Positions 1 to 12,063 of a DNA stretch of 64,000 nucleotides are shown here, in pieces; the stretch's first letter is position 1; each line of letters opens with the position of its first letter. The notes under the pieces are model-generated. The model was given only the letters and a program-made list of their open reading frames with translations, searched no databases and had not been told where the DNA came from. The translations under genes were made by a program, and so were the position numbers. This DNA comes from Falciphora oryzae (taxonomy: Eukaryota; Ascomycota; Sordariomycetes; Magnaporthales; Magnaporthaceae), in contig JNVV01000013.1 of the NCBI GenBank assembly GCA_000733355.1, forward strand, positions 717,323 to 781,322, written 5' to 3'.

Positions 1-196
1 TTTGTGTGCCTGCTCGATACTTCTGGTCGCTGAAATACTGGCAATTCTGTCACGAATGGACTGGAAGTATCCACAAGAGGCAATCCTCTGTGTGGGTCTC
101 CCAATTCAGTCATGACCAACTTTATCTGCTAAACAAAGTTTTGACAACCGAGACAAAAACAAGACCGAAAAGTTCCCTTCACATCATCGCATCAAT

Positions 197-2094
197 CTAC
201 AGCCCCTCACGCTCCCTGAACTCAACAAGCGGTCCGTCCTTGAGACTAGTAAAGGTATCGAAGAGCTGGAACTCGCCGCGGCGGTGGCGGCCGTACTCGG
301 CGTCGGGCTTCCCGCCCTCGGAGGGGTCCAGCACGCCGACAGCGCGGCGCATGTCGTACGTGAAGAGCACGCGCGCCAGCGTCGTCGTCATCTCGACGTA
401 CGCCAGGCCCTTGCCGATGCAGCCCCTGGGGCCGATGCTGAAGGGGCAGAAGGCGCTCTGCGCAGCCGCCACGTCCGCCTCGGACACGATCCTGCCCTTG
501 CCGCCGCCGGTGGCCGCCGTCTCGAACGACGAGCCGGCGATCCAGCGCTCGGGCACGTACGAGAAGGGCTCCGAGTAGTAGGCGGCGTTGTGGTGGACGG
601 TGTAGTGCGGCGTGCCGACGACGGTGCCGGCCGGCAGGTGCTCGCCGTCGACGACGGCGCCGCCCGCCAGGACCTCGCGCGGCAGCAGGCCGCCGACCGA
701 GGGCGACAGGCGCATGGCCTCGTCGATACAGGCGCGCAGGTAGGTGAGGGAGGTCAGCTGCGCGCCCTGCCGGATGTCCTCGACGCTCGAGAAGGCGCCG
801 CGCACCTCGGCGGCCGCGCGCGACAGGGCCGCCGGGTTGCGCACCAGGTAGAAGAGCGTGGCGGCCATGGCGGTCGAGGTGGTGTCGGAGCCGGCGATGA
901 TGCTGTTTTGGGTTTGGTTTGTGAGTATAAAGGGGGTGGTGCCTCGACTGGGGAAAAGGATGAGAAGACCAAAAATGACATAATTCACTGCTACTTACAG
1001 CAGGTTTGACTCGGACCACAGCTCGCCCTGCGCAAATCCCAGGCCCGTCTCGGGGTCGCGGGCGCGGAGGAGGTAGTAGAAGAAGTCGCGGCGGTCGGTC
1101 TCGTCGCCGAGCTTGGTGCGCTCCGTGAGCTGGGCACGGCTGTAGACCATGTACCGGGCCCTGCCGGCGGCGACGGAGGGGAAGAGCCACTTGTCGAGGT
1201 TCAGCCTGTCGAGGATGGGCATGGTGCCGCAGATGAGATGTCGGCGAGCGGCGCCACCAACCAGGTCCATGGCGAAGCGGTTGTCCTCGCGCTCGAGCAT
1301 GTGGAAGGCCTTGCCGAAGGCCAGGTCGCCCAGGATGTCCATGGCGAGCCAGTTGCACCAGTCGGCCATGTTCTTGGGCGTGGTCCAGCCCTTGGCCTCG
1401 GCGGTGGCGCCCTTGCCGATCTCGGCGCAGAACTGGCGCTCGTTGGCGAGGATGTAGCGCTCCATCTCCTTCATGGCCGAGTCGGAGAAGGCGTGCGAGA
1501 GGACGCGGCGCTTGCGGGCGTGCATGTCTTTGTCTCGGGAGTTGTGCGTGTTGGGCGTCGGGTGCACAAAGGCGTCGTAGAACTCGGCCTTGCGCACGTT
1601 GGCCCGGAAGCCGTAGACATCCTTGAGGGCCGCCGCGCTGTTGATTGAGACGCTGTTGGGCCCGAAGCGAACGACCCGGCCTTTGGTTGGGATCAAAGGC
1701 TCATGTTAGCATTTGGAGTTTCGCGCTTCTTTACGAGATGTTCTCGACGAGCAGCCTTCAGAGGGTTCCATACCATATTTCTCATGCAATCTCCAAAACT
1801 CCAGGTGCCGATCGCCCTTCCAGGCGTGGTAAAGCTGGTGTATGTTGGATACCCGCGCCAGAAAGGGGCCTGGGTATTTCGCTAGCGGGTGAAACCAGAG
1901 TCTATACACGACAACGCATGATACCTGCGTGTGACTGCCGTCAGCAATTGGCCATGTTTCCTGTTTCTTGCCACACTATCGCCTCCAATGGCACTCTGGC
2001 TTACATAGGCGACACCGGCAGCGGCAAATATGCCGAGCCAGGCCAGTATATGGCTCAAGGTAAATGCTGTCATTGCTTTGAGGAAGGTCTGCAA
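197..2094 (-). CDS. Cytochrome P450 monooxygenase (microsomal, fungal class II)
   Basis: Haem-thiolate monooxygenase, probably ER-anchored and NADPH-P450-reductase dependent; the substrate cannot be read. Four exons join in frame: 2094-2005, 1924-1774, 1680-999 and 902-197, giving about 542 aa, normal for the family. Residues 1-30 are a hydrophobic anchor, followed by the [13 protein letters not shown] proline-rich hinge. The I-helix AGSDTT is near residue 311, ExxR (EAMR) is at 369-372, PERW follows, and the haem loop [14 protein letters not shown] puts the thiolate Cys near 469. All catalytic motifs are intact. I chose the 2094 start because it supplies the membrane anchor and an exact phase-0 junction (GVAY/VSC). 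The sequence resembles secondary-metabolism and detoxification P450s, but no biosynthetic gene is adjacent, so a cluster role is unsupported. Confidence 0.9.
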
Positions 2095-3477
2095 AACAGA
2101 AGCTCACGGGGGAGAGATATCCAGGACTGTGGAGAAAATAAGGGTAGAAAGAGAAAAAGAAAAAGAAAAAGAAAAAAGAAATTTAGAGAATCGGTTTTGA
2201 CAGCAAAGAAAAGACCAAATGGAGGCCAGCGCTACTGGTTAGTCTGACCAGCAGAAAGAAGGAAGAGGAGCTTGGGGGCATTTAGACATATCGAGGTGTC
2301 TTACACAGCCGGTCTCGGCTTAACGCGGCACAAAGGGCGACGCTTGCCGCTTGGGGATGGTGGGGTTTCCATGGGGGAGAAAATCGACAACGGTGGCCGC
2401 CCGTCTTGACGCACTCTGATGCCCCAGAAAAACATGCACAGTCAGGGATGAGGGCTGGTCAGCTCCGAGCAGTCCGCGATCGCGGCGATTTGAGACGTTT
2501 CCAGCATGCGAGTTTCCCCCCAATGGGGCATGTAGATTGCACGTCGGCGTGTCGGCGAGGTGCCTTGTCGGCCAGCCTATCTTCATGTAGCGGCTCTGTT
2601 GCCATTCAAGTCAATTGGATGCATGCCTCGCCAGCAGCGAAAGGGGCTTCCTGGGATGCAAGGCCCGGCTTATCGGGACCGCGGCTTTCCCTTGCTATTC
2701 CTGTAGAAGCCGAGACGCAGCACCGGGCATTTTCTTTGTTTGAGCGAGAGATGGATGCCGCACGCTGTCGTCAATCGGGAACACACACCTCTCAGCGCTT
2801 TTTCGTCATGTGTTCGGCTGACCTGGGGGAGCTTGGGCTTGGCTGCACCGTCTGCCCCCGCCACTCTGGCTCGGTGGAGCTAATTACGTTGGCGATTGGT
2901 TTTGGCGCCGACCGGATTGGACAGCCAAAACGGCAAACCAAAAAGGACCTCAGTCGGTGATGGGATGGACGCCACGGGCCGAAACATTTACGTACTGGTG
3001 TTTGTGCCGAGCAGCCCAGTCCGCTTGGACGGGACATGGAAGCTCAATCCCCCTAAGTTGGCACCTTGGGGATCCTTGCTCTTGCATTGCCGTTTCGTTA
3101 CGCCCCAGTTCCTCTCGCGGAAATCATCCCGTCAGCCGGCCTTCGGCCTTTGTGGCATGGAAATCATCGGCCCGCCTCGTCTCGGCGAGCGTCCTCGAAT
3201 GCTTCTCGCTACTTCTGCTGCAGCTTGCATCCCCACCCACACGACCAAGCAGCCCTCTGAGAAATGCACCGAGCTGTATGCATGGATATGCAACAAAGGA
3301 ATTCTTATTTTTTGCTTGGCTTCTCAGCGGCTTATCGTACAACACCCCCACGCACACATTCGCACCCTCCTCCCTGATATATCAACCCACATATACACAG
3401 AACCAGTAAAAATTCCAGTGCAGGTCTTGGCAAGATATGACAGACACAGATTTTACCCTTTACACACCACGCCCTCC
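2095..3477. other. Intergenic; no supported gene
   Basis: This stretch lies upstream of the P450 and downstream of CWH43. Open frames here have no recognisable motif and are poor in conserved composition. The only structure I see is an A/G-rich low-complexity run near 2146-2181. Confidence 0.5.
2146..2181. repeat. A/G microsatellite (AAAAAG-like)
   Basis: Purine tract of imperfect GAAAAA units, about 50 bp upstream of the P450 start codon, so it probably lies in that gene's promoter or 5' UTR. Polypurine tracts of this kind are common in fungal promoters. Confidence 0.7.
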
Positions 3478-6400
3478 TTAGTAGTTGTAATATCTCGGCT
3501 CGTCAAAGACGTGGTAGCGGTGCCCGCGGACACCCTCGCCGCGGAACAGGGCCGGGAACCGCCAGCCCTCTGGCACCTGCTCCTCCTCGACCCTCGAGTT
3601 CCTCGTCTCGGCGTCGATCTCCCACACCCTCGCCGCGTCGAGCGAGCCGGCCTCGGGCACGACAAACTTGCCCACCTGCAGCTCCGTGTCGGTGATGGTG
3701 CCGCGGCTGACGCGCGAGTACCCCACACGCCGCAGGCCCTTGAACAGGATGTACTCGCACCATCGATCCCAGTCGCTCGGGTCGATGTCGTGCATCCCGG
3801 AGCCCTCGCTGACGTACGTGTGGTAGTTGCCCTCGAGCGGCCGCGTCACCAGGTAGCTGAGAAGCACCGACGGCCGGTTCGACGACCCCATAAGGTCGCG
3901 CAGGTAGATGGACTGCAGCCGCCGGTCCTCCGGGTCCTCCTCCTGACCCGAGTGGAACACGAAGATGTCGACGAGCGTCCCGGATACGTCGATAGTCGCG
4001 TGGATCGCGGGTGCCAGCTCGCCCACGGGGCTGGGCAGCAGGTGGTGCGTCGAGTTGACGATGGGGTACTTGGACAGCAGCGCCGCGCCCCATGTGTGCT
4101 TGTTGGGGCCCGGGCCGTAGTCGACGTACATGCCCAGGTCCTCGGCGATGAACTGCGTCGAGTCGCGGTTGCCCATGATGATGCGCTGCTGATCCGACTC
4201 GAGGAGACCGACCACGTCGAGCTCGGCGTCCCGGATAAGGTCGCGCATCCGCCGCTCAGAGCTCCACATGTCGTTGTCGAGCCCAAAGTGGATCGTCCAG
4301 ATACCCACCGTTAGGACCCGGTCCGACCCGTGGTACGGCTTGTAGTCGTTGGTGGGGAACCGCAGGAACGACGCCACCAGGAAGATTAAGTTCAGGACCC
4401 CGAGAACGCTCGCGTAGTGCTTGCGGTGTTGCACGATCGCGCGAGACGGCTTCTGCTGCTGCGCGCCGTTGTTCTTCTTGGGCGTCTTGGCCGCGTTGAG
4501 GTTGAAGACACCGCAGCCGACGAGAATCATCATCGTGGCCATGACCCAGTCCGTGTGCTCGCGCACCAGGGGGCCACCGGGCACAAAAGCATATGCGACG
4601 ACCCAGACATGGAAGAGCACCATGAAGTTGTAGATGAAGAAGCCAAGTCCAAAAGTCAAGCCCGGCGAGCGCTTGGCCGCGTCCTTGAGCAGCGGGACGG
4701 CGACCGCCATCAGGTACGTCGCGAGACCGAGCGCACCGTAGTATCCGTTCCAGTGGTGGCGCGTTGTGAGAATGGCAGCGCCGAAGCAGCCTGCCCCATA
4801 CGCTGTCCAAAGGCTGGCCACGCCTGGGCGGAATGTCCCGATCAGGATGCCGGCGGTCATGGCAAAGATGGTGTAGTACGCCGACGTGTTGGAAGTCGGG
4901 CCGCGGATCGGGTATCCGTCCCAGACCCAGAGGATCATGGTGCTCGTGTCGGAAAGCAGCGAGTGCAGAGCGAAGAACAGACCGCCGACACCACAAGCCG
5001 CGAGGAAGTTGGAACCAGTCTTGATCTGCGCACCGGTTGTGTTCAGCGGGCCCTTGCGGCTGTAGCGCAGAGCGCCCCAGAGCCCGAAGACCAGGCCGGT
5101 GTAGTTCCATCCACCGTTGGGGGCGTGCATGATGGGCCAGATCGGGTTGAGGGTGTGGTTGGCGAACTTGACGACGCTCGAGAGGACAAGACCAACAAGC
5201 CATGAGAGAACACGGAGCTCCAGGCGGCCCTCGTGGACCGACTCCGAGTGAAGCGTGGCCGCCCACGACAGGCACTGGAGCGCGAGGCCGGCGCCGATGG
5301 TGCAGAGACGCTGGATGGGGTCCTTGACGAGGAATGCCAGCAGACCCGTCAGGGACACAAGGTGGAAGAAGCGCTGGTTGCGGATAACGAGCCTCTTCAA
5401 GGGGCCGATACCGAGGAACATGGGGGCGATGGTGCACATGACAAAGGCCTCGAAGCCGGAAATACCCATGAACCAGAGCGGGAAGTCTACCTCCTTGTTA
5501 GTCGATGGAAATAAACAGGTGAAAGATTCCGGGGTACTTACACCACACGACAGCACCTAGGCTGGTCAGGACGGACCAGAAGACGAACTATGTTGCGACC
5601 CAGGTCAGAAACATGGCCTGTCCTTAAAATGTAATGATAGAGCAACTTACTCCATGGTAAACATCCGCCGCAATGTCCATAATGTCCGAGGGGGTGACTT
5701 TGGTGTTCGCTGCGGCCGCGGCGGCCTTCTCTTTCCTGCGAGCAAAGGGTTAGACAATTTTTCGACCTGGTTTGGGCACAGTACCGTTGGAACGGCATTG
5801 CCCCACACTGAACGGCAGCTAGGATGACTTACTCCTTCTCAATGACGGCAGATGGCTGGGGAGAGGTTGCACTATTGAATATCCACATTTGCTTTAGAAC
5901 GGGTCCCGCAAGACTCCTCGTTGTATTGAGCAAGACCAGATACACTGCTGTACAGGCTCATTTGCATCATGCGCCCTACGAAGGAAGCCAATTCACATAC
6001 CCCTGGCTTGCTCCCTTCACATCCTTGACGACCAACTCAAAGGCATCAAAGTCCAGGGCAGTCACGGCGTCAAACGCCACGTCAAACAGAATCAGGGACC
6101 ACTCGAAGAAGGCGTAGATGGTGTATGCTGCAGGCGTCCAGAAGTCAGCGTCCCTGCCCGAGCCATCACCAGAGAAACAAAGTGCGCGGGGGCCACTTAC
6201 CGCCAGCCACCTTGTGGACCTTGTGCTGGATGAAGAAGTATATCAGGGGCACGAGCGTGCCGAAGAAGGCGAAGCAAAAGTACTTGCGGTACTTGATCGC
6301 CTTGGGGTTGGGCGGGCTGAGGAAGATGCAGCCGGCGGTCCAGGGGATGGTGCAGACGATGTACGAGATCATGAGGATGTCGTGCCAGTCGTGGTCGTCG

Positions 6401-6898
6401 GTCGAGGTAACGTAGGTCCAGCCGCCGCAGGTCAGGGTGCGGATGACGCCCATGACGCCGACGAACTTGGCCAGCGCGCCGCCGCGCCCGCGCGTGAGGA
6501 GGTACCAGAGGCCAACGAGGGCGAAGCGGGGGCCCGACGTCAGGGCGATGAAGAGCATGAAGACGGAGCGCTCGGGGTAGCGGTCGCCGATGGTGGCCGA
6601 GACCGAGGGGAACCACTCGTCCGGGTAGCCGTACCACTCATTCTGGACGATCTTGTGGTAATGGAGGGACACGCCGACGATGAGGGCGAGGATGAAGGCA
6701 GCTGTGAGACGAGAGTCCGGGAGGGTCCGGAGATTGGTCAGCCCACGCGCCGCGCGATGCGCAAACGAGGAATTGGGGAGCAGAGAGGGAGGGCATTGAC
6801 GTACAGTATGCCGTAACGGTGTGTAGCCAACTGATCCACTTCCCGTTGAAGGACAAGAGCACGCCGGCGTCCTTGTCCTTGTATTTTTGGGGCGCCAT
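3478..6898 (-). CDS. CWH43: Cwh43-type GPI-anchor lipid remodelling membrane protein
   Basis: ER membrane protein needed to put ceramide into GPI anchors. The N-terminal part is the Frag1/PGAP2-like multi-pass domain (motif SLHYHKIVQNEWYGYP in the 6701-6201 exon). Further membrane segments follow, and the C-terminal ~300 residues are an endonuclease/exonuclease/phosphatase-like domain (WTIHFGLDND, LLESDQQRIIMGNRDS, HSGQEEDPEDRR). I infer six or seven exons: 6898-6805, 6701-6201, 6127-5997, possibly a 23-nt microexon 5855-5833, 5735-5651, a short exon ending near 5542, and the long last exon to 3478. The total is about 960 aa, close to the yeast protein. The N- and C-terminal domains, which are separate genes in some eukaryotes, are fused here as in yeast. 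The 5997/5855 junctions are the least certain. Confidence 0.9.
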
Positions 6899-7642
6899 GT
6901 TTGGCGGGCTGCGGAGAAGACGACAGTCTACCGAGACGTGAGCGCACCTCCCATGCAGAAAAAGCAGGAAAACGAAGGGAAACCGGCAAAACAAAGAGAA
7001 AGACGCAATCCTGCAGCGGCACAAATTACAGATATGCAAATACAAAGTGGAAAAGAGAATGTGTGGGAAGGCTAGTAGGTAAGAAAAAGGAAGGCGACTT
7101 GGTCGATGTCGAAGTCGGGATCGCGAAGCTGCAAAGCTCCAGCAGCGCAATTGCAAGCTGTCGGCAACAGCTGCGCGCTTGGCCAGGCCCTGGTCGATTG
7201 GATGGCCGGATCTATCAGGGCCCCGCAATCATGATGGCCCTGGCTTGGCGTGGTTGGTTGCACGTGATCGGTCCCCTACCCCTGTGAACCCCTGAAATCT
7301 TGACGATGTGCCATCAGCACGACCGCAAGATCCAAGATCCAGGCACCCAGAAGAGAGGAAGGATGATTCCAAACACAAGTGAGCTGTTATTGAAGTTATT
7401 GACACATCCAAAGGCAGCGATTGCTGAAGTACGCAAGCTATAATAAACATAACTATCCCAAAATTACATAGGCACAGAGTTGACAAAGAAGACAAGCATC
7501 GACGGGTTATCGTATAGCTAGGCTGACTAGCTTTGAGCGAGGGGGAGGCACGTATAGCAGATGCGGTTAAATTATTGAAGACGAGGTAGTGAAAGGGACG
7601 GAAGAATCAGAAGAAGAAAATTTGATAGCAGCAGCTGAAATT
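6899..7642. other. Intergenic; no gene seen
   Basis: Upstream region of CWH43 and downstream flank of the collagen-like gene. I see no coding motif; it presumably holds the CWH43 promoter. Confidence 0.5.
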
Positions 7643-9313
7643 TCACCAATTCTGCCGGTACGTTCCATTTGCATTTCCAGCAATGTAATCACTGTGTGCG
7701 CTGGGGCCGGAAGCCGGTGGTCTGCGGCCGCCATCATTGTGTTGGCCGAGGACGCCTCTCGGCGCAGCGTGACCTGCGTATTCGTTACCTCTTGGCCGAT
7801 CGGAAATCACGGTCTCGCAGAAGCCGGGGTGATTAGATAAATGGTGGTGACCCGAATATCCATAGGATACGAGAGGTCTTGCGGAGGTCGTGACGGTGAT
7901 GGTGGCGACCCCGGGAGGCCCAGGGGATCCACGGGGGCCTGGATTCCCATCTCTCCCAGGAAGCCCATCTCTTCCATGGGTTCCATCTTTTCCATGGGTC
8001 CCATCTTTTCCATGGGTTCCATCTTTTCCGGGAGATCCCCTTTTCCCAGACCGCCCCCTTTTCCCGGGACGCCCTCTTCTTCCGCGAAAGCCATCCGCCC
8101 CAGGGTGCCCATCCTGTCCGGGAGGTCCATCGTTCCCAGGAGGTCCCGGAGGGCCCGTGGGTCCCGGGGGACCAGTCCCTCCAGACTCTCCTCGAGCACC
8201 GGCCGGGCCCGCATCTCCCTGCCGGCCAGTCGGCCCCATATCCCCTGGTCGTCCGGGTCGTCCGTCGCTTCCAGTTTGACCTACTGGGCCCCTGGGGCCG
8301 TCAGGGCCCGGCGGTCCTCTTGCGCCCTGCGGCCCCGGAGGCCCTGTCTGACCGGCGACCCCTGGGACGCCATGAGGACCTGGAAGACCTTGAGGGCCTG
8401 CAAGGCCAGGCTGACCAGCGGGTCCTGCAGCTCCAGTGTCACCTTTGTCGCCAGTCTCTCCTTTCTCGCCTCGGTCTCCCTTTTCTCCTTGTGACCCCTG
8501 TAGTCCCTGTAGTCCCTGTAGTCCCTGTAGTCCCTGTAGTCCCTGTAGTCCCTGTAGTCCCTGTAGTCCCTGTAGTCCCTGTCGCCCTTGTGGTCCCTGT
8601 GGTCCTCGTGGCCCCTGAATACCATCAGCTCCCGCCGCGCCCGGGGCTCCGGGATGTCCTCGCGGGCCCCGGCGGCAGCGATGGCCTTGGCAGTAGAAGC
8701 ATCTTGTGTGGCGCGTCGTTGGCCTCGAAAACGACCACGATGTCGGCTTGGGCGGTGTCGGGGGCGGTGACGGCGAAGGGTGACCGCCGCCCCTGAGAGG
8801 TGGCCCCCTTCTTCGGTACCTCCGGCACAAGCACCACATGGCGCCGGCCGTGATGACCGTGAGGGTGACGACGACAGCGATTATGGCGATCTCGACACTC
8901 CCGAGTGCCCCATTGGAGGTGGTGGCACCGCCAACCTCACGATCCGACTCCGTAGTTGCCGCCGCGGCGGGCCCGCCAGCCGGGAATTGGTCAGGGTAGC
9001 TGGTGACGGTCCCGAGTAGAATGGTTGTGAGTTCGATTCGTGAATTTCGAGAGACGGTCAGCGTCACATAGTGTGATCTGATAACTGGGATGTTGGTGTC
9101 TCTGGCAGCGATGATCTTCGGCGCGGGAGTCACATGTTCGACGAGAGTGGGTAGAGGAGATGTTGATGACAGCAGGTCTGTTGCGTATCTAGCTGGGAGC
9201 ATCATTTTTGCGCCGAAGAGGGTTTCGGGGTTCGATAGCGGTCGATCAAGGCCGAAAGTCACCACAAGTGGAACAAGCTCAACGAGGATAAAGCGACGTG
9301 AGAGCGAGGTCAC
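7643..9313 (-). CDS. Single-pass membrane protein with collagen-like Gly-X-Y domain
   Basis: The function is unknown; the architecture is clear. One uninterrupted 556-aa frame has these parts: residues 1-22 hydrophobic, possibly a signal peptide; about 25-135 a Ser/Thr-rich stretch; 139-162 a strong membrane segment ([18 protein letters not shown]); then the basic stop-transfer RRYRRR; a Pro/Ser-rich linker; and about 216-468 roughly 84 consecutive Gly-X-Y triplets, including nine exact GLQ and three KDGTHG repeats. A non-collagen tail of 88 residues follows. By the positive-inside rule the collagen part would be cytoplasmic, which is odd for a triple helix; if residues 1-22 are not cleaved the topology could invert. 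The linker at about 8680-8830 could instead be an intron, since another frame is also open there. Collagen-like proteins occur sporadically in fungi. Confidence 0.75.
   Translation of the reverse strand: MTSLSRRFILVELVPLVVTFGLDRPLSNPETLFGAKMMLPARYATDLLSSTSPLPTLVEHVTPAPKIIAARDTNIPVIRSHYVTLTVSRNSRIELTTILLGTVTSYPDQFPAGGPAAAATTESDREVGGATTSNGALGSVEIAIIAVVVTLTVITAGAMWCLCRRYRRRGPPLRGGGHPSPSPPPTPPKPTSWSFSRPTTRHTRCFYCQGHRCRRGPRGHPGAPGAAGADGIQGPRGPQGPQGRQGLQGLQGLQGLQGLQGLQGLQGLQGLQGSQGEKGDRGEKGETGDKGDTGAAGPAGQPGLAGPQGLPGPHGVPGVAGQTGPPGPQGARGPPGPDGPRGPVGQTGSDGRPGRPGDMGPTGRQGDAGPAGARGESGGTGPPGPTGPPGPPGNDGPPGQDGHPGADGFRGRRGRPGKRGRSGKRGSPGKDGTHGKDGTHGKDGTHGRDGLPGRDGNPGPRGSPGPPGVATITVTTSARPLVSYGYSGHHHLSNHPGFCETVISDRPRGNEYAGHAAPRGVLGQHNDGGRRPPASGPSAHSDYIAGNANGTYRQNW
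8496..8576 (-). repeat. Nine perfect tandem copies of a 9-bp unit (GLQ codons)
   Basis: The unit ccctgtagt (plus strand) repeats nine times without change and then degrades into diverged copies up to about 8603. On the minus strand it encodes Gly-Leu-Gln inside the collagen domain. Identity at all codon positions points to recent slippage expansion rather than protein-level selection. Confidence 0.95.
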
Positions 9314-10562
9314 AGAAAAGGGGTGGAAAGAAAGAAGGAGAAAGGGGCATTTTCATGATGCGGCGTGACCGGTTATCAAGTCCCAAAGGGGTACGCAGTC
9401 GGCTCTACACACCATCCTTCTTGTGCCTCCAGGAGGGTGAGGTGGCCGCGCTGCCTGGGCTTCGTAGAGAATGCACCTTCCCCGGAAAGCTTGGGGCCGT
9501 CCTCGAAGGCATGACTGGTGGGCTCGAGGTGTCCGGCTCCAAGCTTTGTGTCAGGGGGGTTTGGGATGGTGAAGACCATCATTTGCGTATTCGGGGGTCC
9601 CGAGGAGGAGGTTGCCCCCCACAATAGCCGGATGAATGGAGCCTTGCCAACAACCTGGACCAATCCCAACAGGCACGGTAGGTAGGTTGTTGGATTACCG
9701 AAAGTACCCTGAGGCAGAGACGGACCAGAGCCGGGCGTCTGCCTACGAGATACTAATGCAGCAGGCCCACCAACGAGATATATGGATGGAAGGCGACCCT
9801 GGAGGTGACCGTCTGAGATATGACATTGCGCAGCATCGTGTGTTACCAGTGGCTGATTCCTGGACCGAGGTGCATGTTGGGTGTCACATTGTCATACCGG
9901 GATGGAAGCACAACCACCATTTTTGACCCGAGCTGCAGCCAGAAACCTGTCCAGATCGTAGACAGACATGGCAGCATGACCATGTGCATCTTTGGGACTG
10001 AAATTGAGGGGTTTAAGCCACGAAGTCGCCTTTTATTGGCGACAACAAACTGCACAACATTGCAGCGGACGCCAACATCCACACACCCGGTGAAGAATTC
10101 GTGGTGGAGATGCCGCATTTTAGTGAATAGGTATTGCTTATTGGCCACGGAGGGTTGCACTTTCGGCTCGACACAAGGCTGGCGCATGGCCAAGAGGCAA
10201 GCGGATGATCGAAAACGGGAGCACCAGCTTGCGCAAGAAGATGCGCTATGGGTGGCCTGAGATGACGGGGAACAACGGCTTTGTCCGGCAAAAGAGGGAA
10301 GATCTAGGCAGAACCAGGGTTGAGACGCAGAAACCGAATGGGGTCCAGGCAAGTAACGGTGACATCCGCGACTCAATGCCGAAGACAGGAGAGGGCGTAT
10401 CTGGGTCGAGAGTATGTCGCCGAGTATATGTCCAAGCCCTTGTCTACATCCGTGGACGGAAGCCGATTAACACCATCGCTATGCAGAGAGCCCAACTGTA
10501 TCGGGCGCAATATTAACAAACAGATTGACCGAGAGCGAACGGGATCGACCTCGGGTCACCAA
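9314..10562. other. Intergenic; no gene seen
   Basis: Upstream of the collagen-like gene and downstream of the ELYS-domain gene. Open frames here show no recognisable domain or plausible splice structure. Confidence 0.5.
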
Positions 10563-11622
10563 TCAATGCGGACGACCAAGGGCCGCCAAGCGAGCGCGAA
10601 GCTTCTCGTCGCCGACGTCCGAGAGCTGATTTGTCGCGAACTTGCGCAGGGCCCAGGTGTCCCGGGCATTCTTAAGCTTTTTGCCCTCTGCACTCGTGAG
10701 GAACTCTTCAAACCATGTGTCTTCGTCCATGTCGAGCGGCAAACTCGTGAGCGCGCGCGCCCTCTGTTCCCTGCTCCCAGCAACCGAGGCGTCGGTGTCG
10801 TGGACGGATTGAACGAGGCGCTCGAACAGCAGGCGGCGCGTCGGCTCTGATTGAGATCGCGAGAAAAATAGAGCCTCAGAGACGCTCGTGCGAGCCATTG
10901 CGCCGAACAGCAACTCGAGAGCCCCTGTCGTCTTTAGCACAGGTTGCACGGAGTGGTAGTAGGCCAGGGCCCAAGTATAGTCGCCGTTCTGCGCCTGCGA
11001 GACCAGTATGGAGATGATGTCATCGGCGAACTCGGGGAGGAGCGAGGGGTGTGCGAGATACTCGAGGGCAAGCTATCAACCGGTAATGTTAGGGCGTCCT
11101 CGGTCAGGGCCGAGAAGAAGGAGAACAAGCATACCGGAAACTGTTGCCGGTCCATGTGCCACAATCCTTTCATGAAGATCTGGTACTTGTTCGGGATGCC
11201 AGTCTTTTGGGAAAACTGCTCGGCCAGCTGAGATCGCACGCCGAGAATGTCATCGTAGTCGAGCAGGAGGTAGTACAGCACCGAGAGCTTATGATGTGCC
11301 GACATCTTGCTCTGGCAGACCTTCTGGTGCAGCTCGTGGAGGCCATTGTCGCCCCTCGGAGGATATGACTTGGCTACCAGATTGAGCAGCAGACTGTCAG
11401 CAAGCGTAACTTCCAGTTGACGTGAATGCGACATAGATATTGACGCCCCGGCCAGGAAGTACCTTTGGTCACGCCCAGGGCTTTGAGGACTCGGTCGATG
11501 AACAGCACGCCGCCGAAGCTCTTGCGGTACGCCTCGATTTCGTGGATCAAGTCTGGCGCGTACGGCGAGCCGAGGTCTGGCGGAAAGACTTGGTGGAACT
11601 GCGTGTAGTCTACGAACGCCAT
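10563..11622 (-). CDS. ELYS-domain nuclear pore assembly protein (Ely5-like)
   Basis: Fungal short form of ELYS, a nucleoporin of the Nup107-120/Nup84 Y-complex. Three exons fit exactly: 11622-11463, 11373-11135 and 11072-10563, giving about 302 aa, close to the ~300-aa fission yeast Ely5 and far smaller than metazoan ELYS. Family motifs visible: [11 protein letters not shown] and [10 protein letters not shown] near the N terminus, then [37 protein letters not shown], and after the second intron [19 protein letters not shown]. The whole protein is the helical ELYS domain; no AT-hook is visible. It shares a 442-bp divergent intergenic region with SMC4. Confidence 0.85.
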
Positions 11623-12063
11623 GATGAGAGTGATGCCAGCGGCGGACTATCGAGCGGGTGGCGGATGACGGAGCTCCTTCATTGCTTTGGCTGATCGCTG
11701 TCTCGGATCCGGAGCTTCTCGCACAGCGGAGACATCAACACGAAAGCACGTGATCTTGCTGTGCGCTGCGCAAGCCGGTGAAGCCAATTCTTGTGGAGCG
11801 GTGGAAGTGTGGCGTCAGCGCGTGGCTTGCGCATTGTTTACAATCGGATCCAAATTTGGGCAGATATCAACAAGCGGGGGAACTGGGGCATGCGTCCCTC
11901 CAACAGCCCATCGAGCGACGCCGACCAAAATTGCGACCGCAGGCTACAGGATAATGAGAAGCGCACATCTTCTTTTGCGCAACCTGTCGACACACTGAAT
12001 ACTGCGCAAAGCCTTGTCTCATAAACTAGTTTATACCCGATTGTCTCCATTTCTTTTCCTCCC
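11623..12063. promoter_or_regulatory. Divergent promoter region between the ELYS-domain gene and SMC4
   Basis: The 441 bp between two start codons on opposite strands must hold both core promoters. I see no clear TATA box. The arrangement allows shared regulation of two genes used around mitosis, but no specific binding site was identified. Confidence 0.5.

Noticed and set aside
2896..4314. 472-aa open frame on the plus strand
   Set aside because: It lies antisense to the CWH43 C-terminal domain, is rich in Val/Asp/Leu/Arg from complementing GC-rich codons, and has no motif.
8496..8603. CRISPR-like short tandem repeats
   Set aside because: The units are contiguous 9-mers with no spacers, in phase with the Gly-X-Y reading frame, in a eukaryotic genome.
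7841..8796. Plus-strand and alternate-frame repeats such as SPC, VVP and YRD runs
   Set aside because: They are other-frame readings of the collagen-coding repeats; only the minus-strand frame gives a sensible Gly-X-Y domain.
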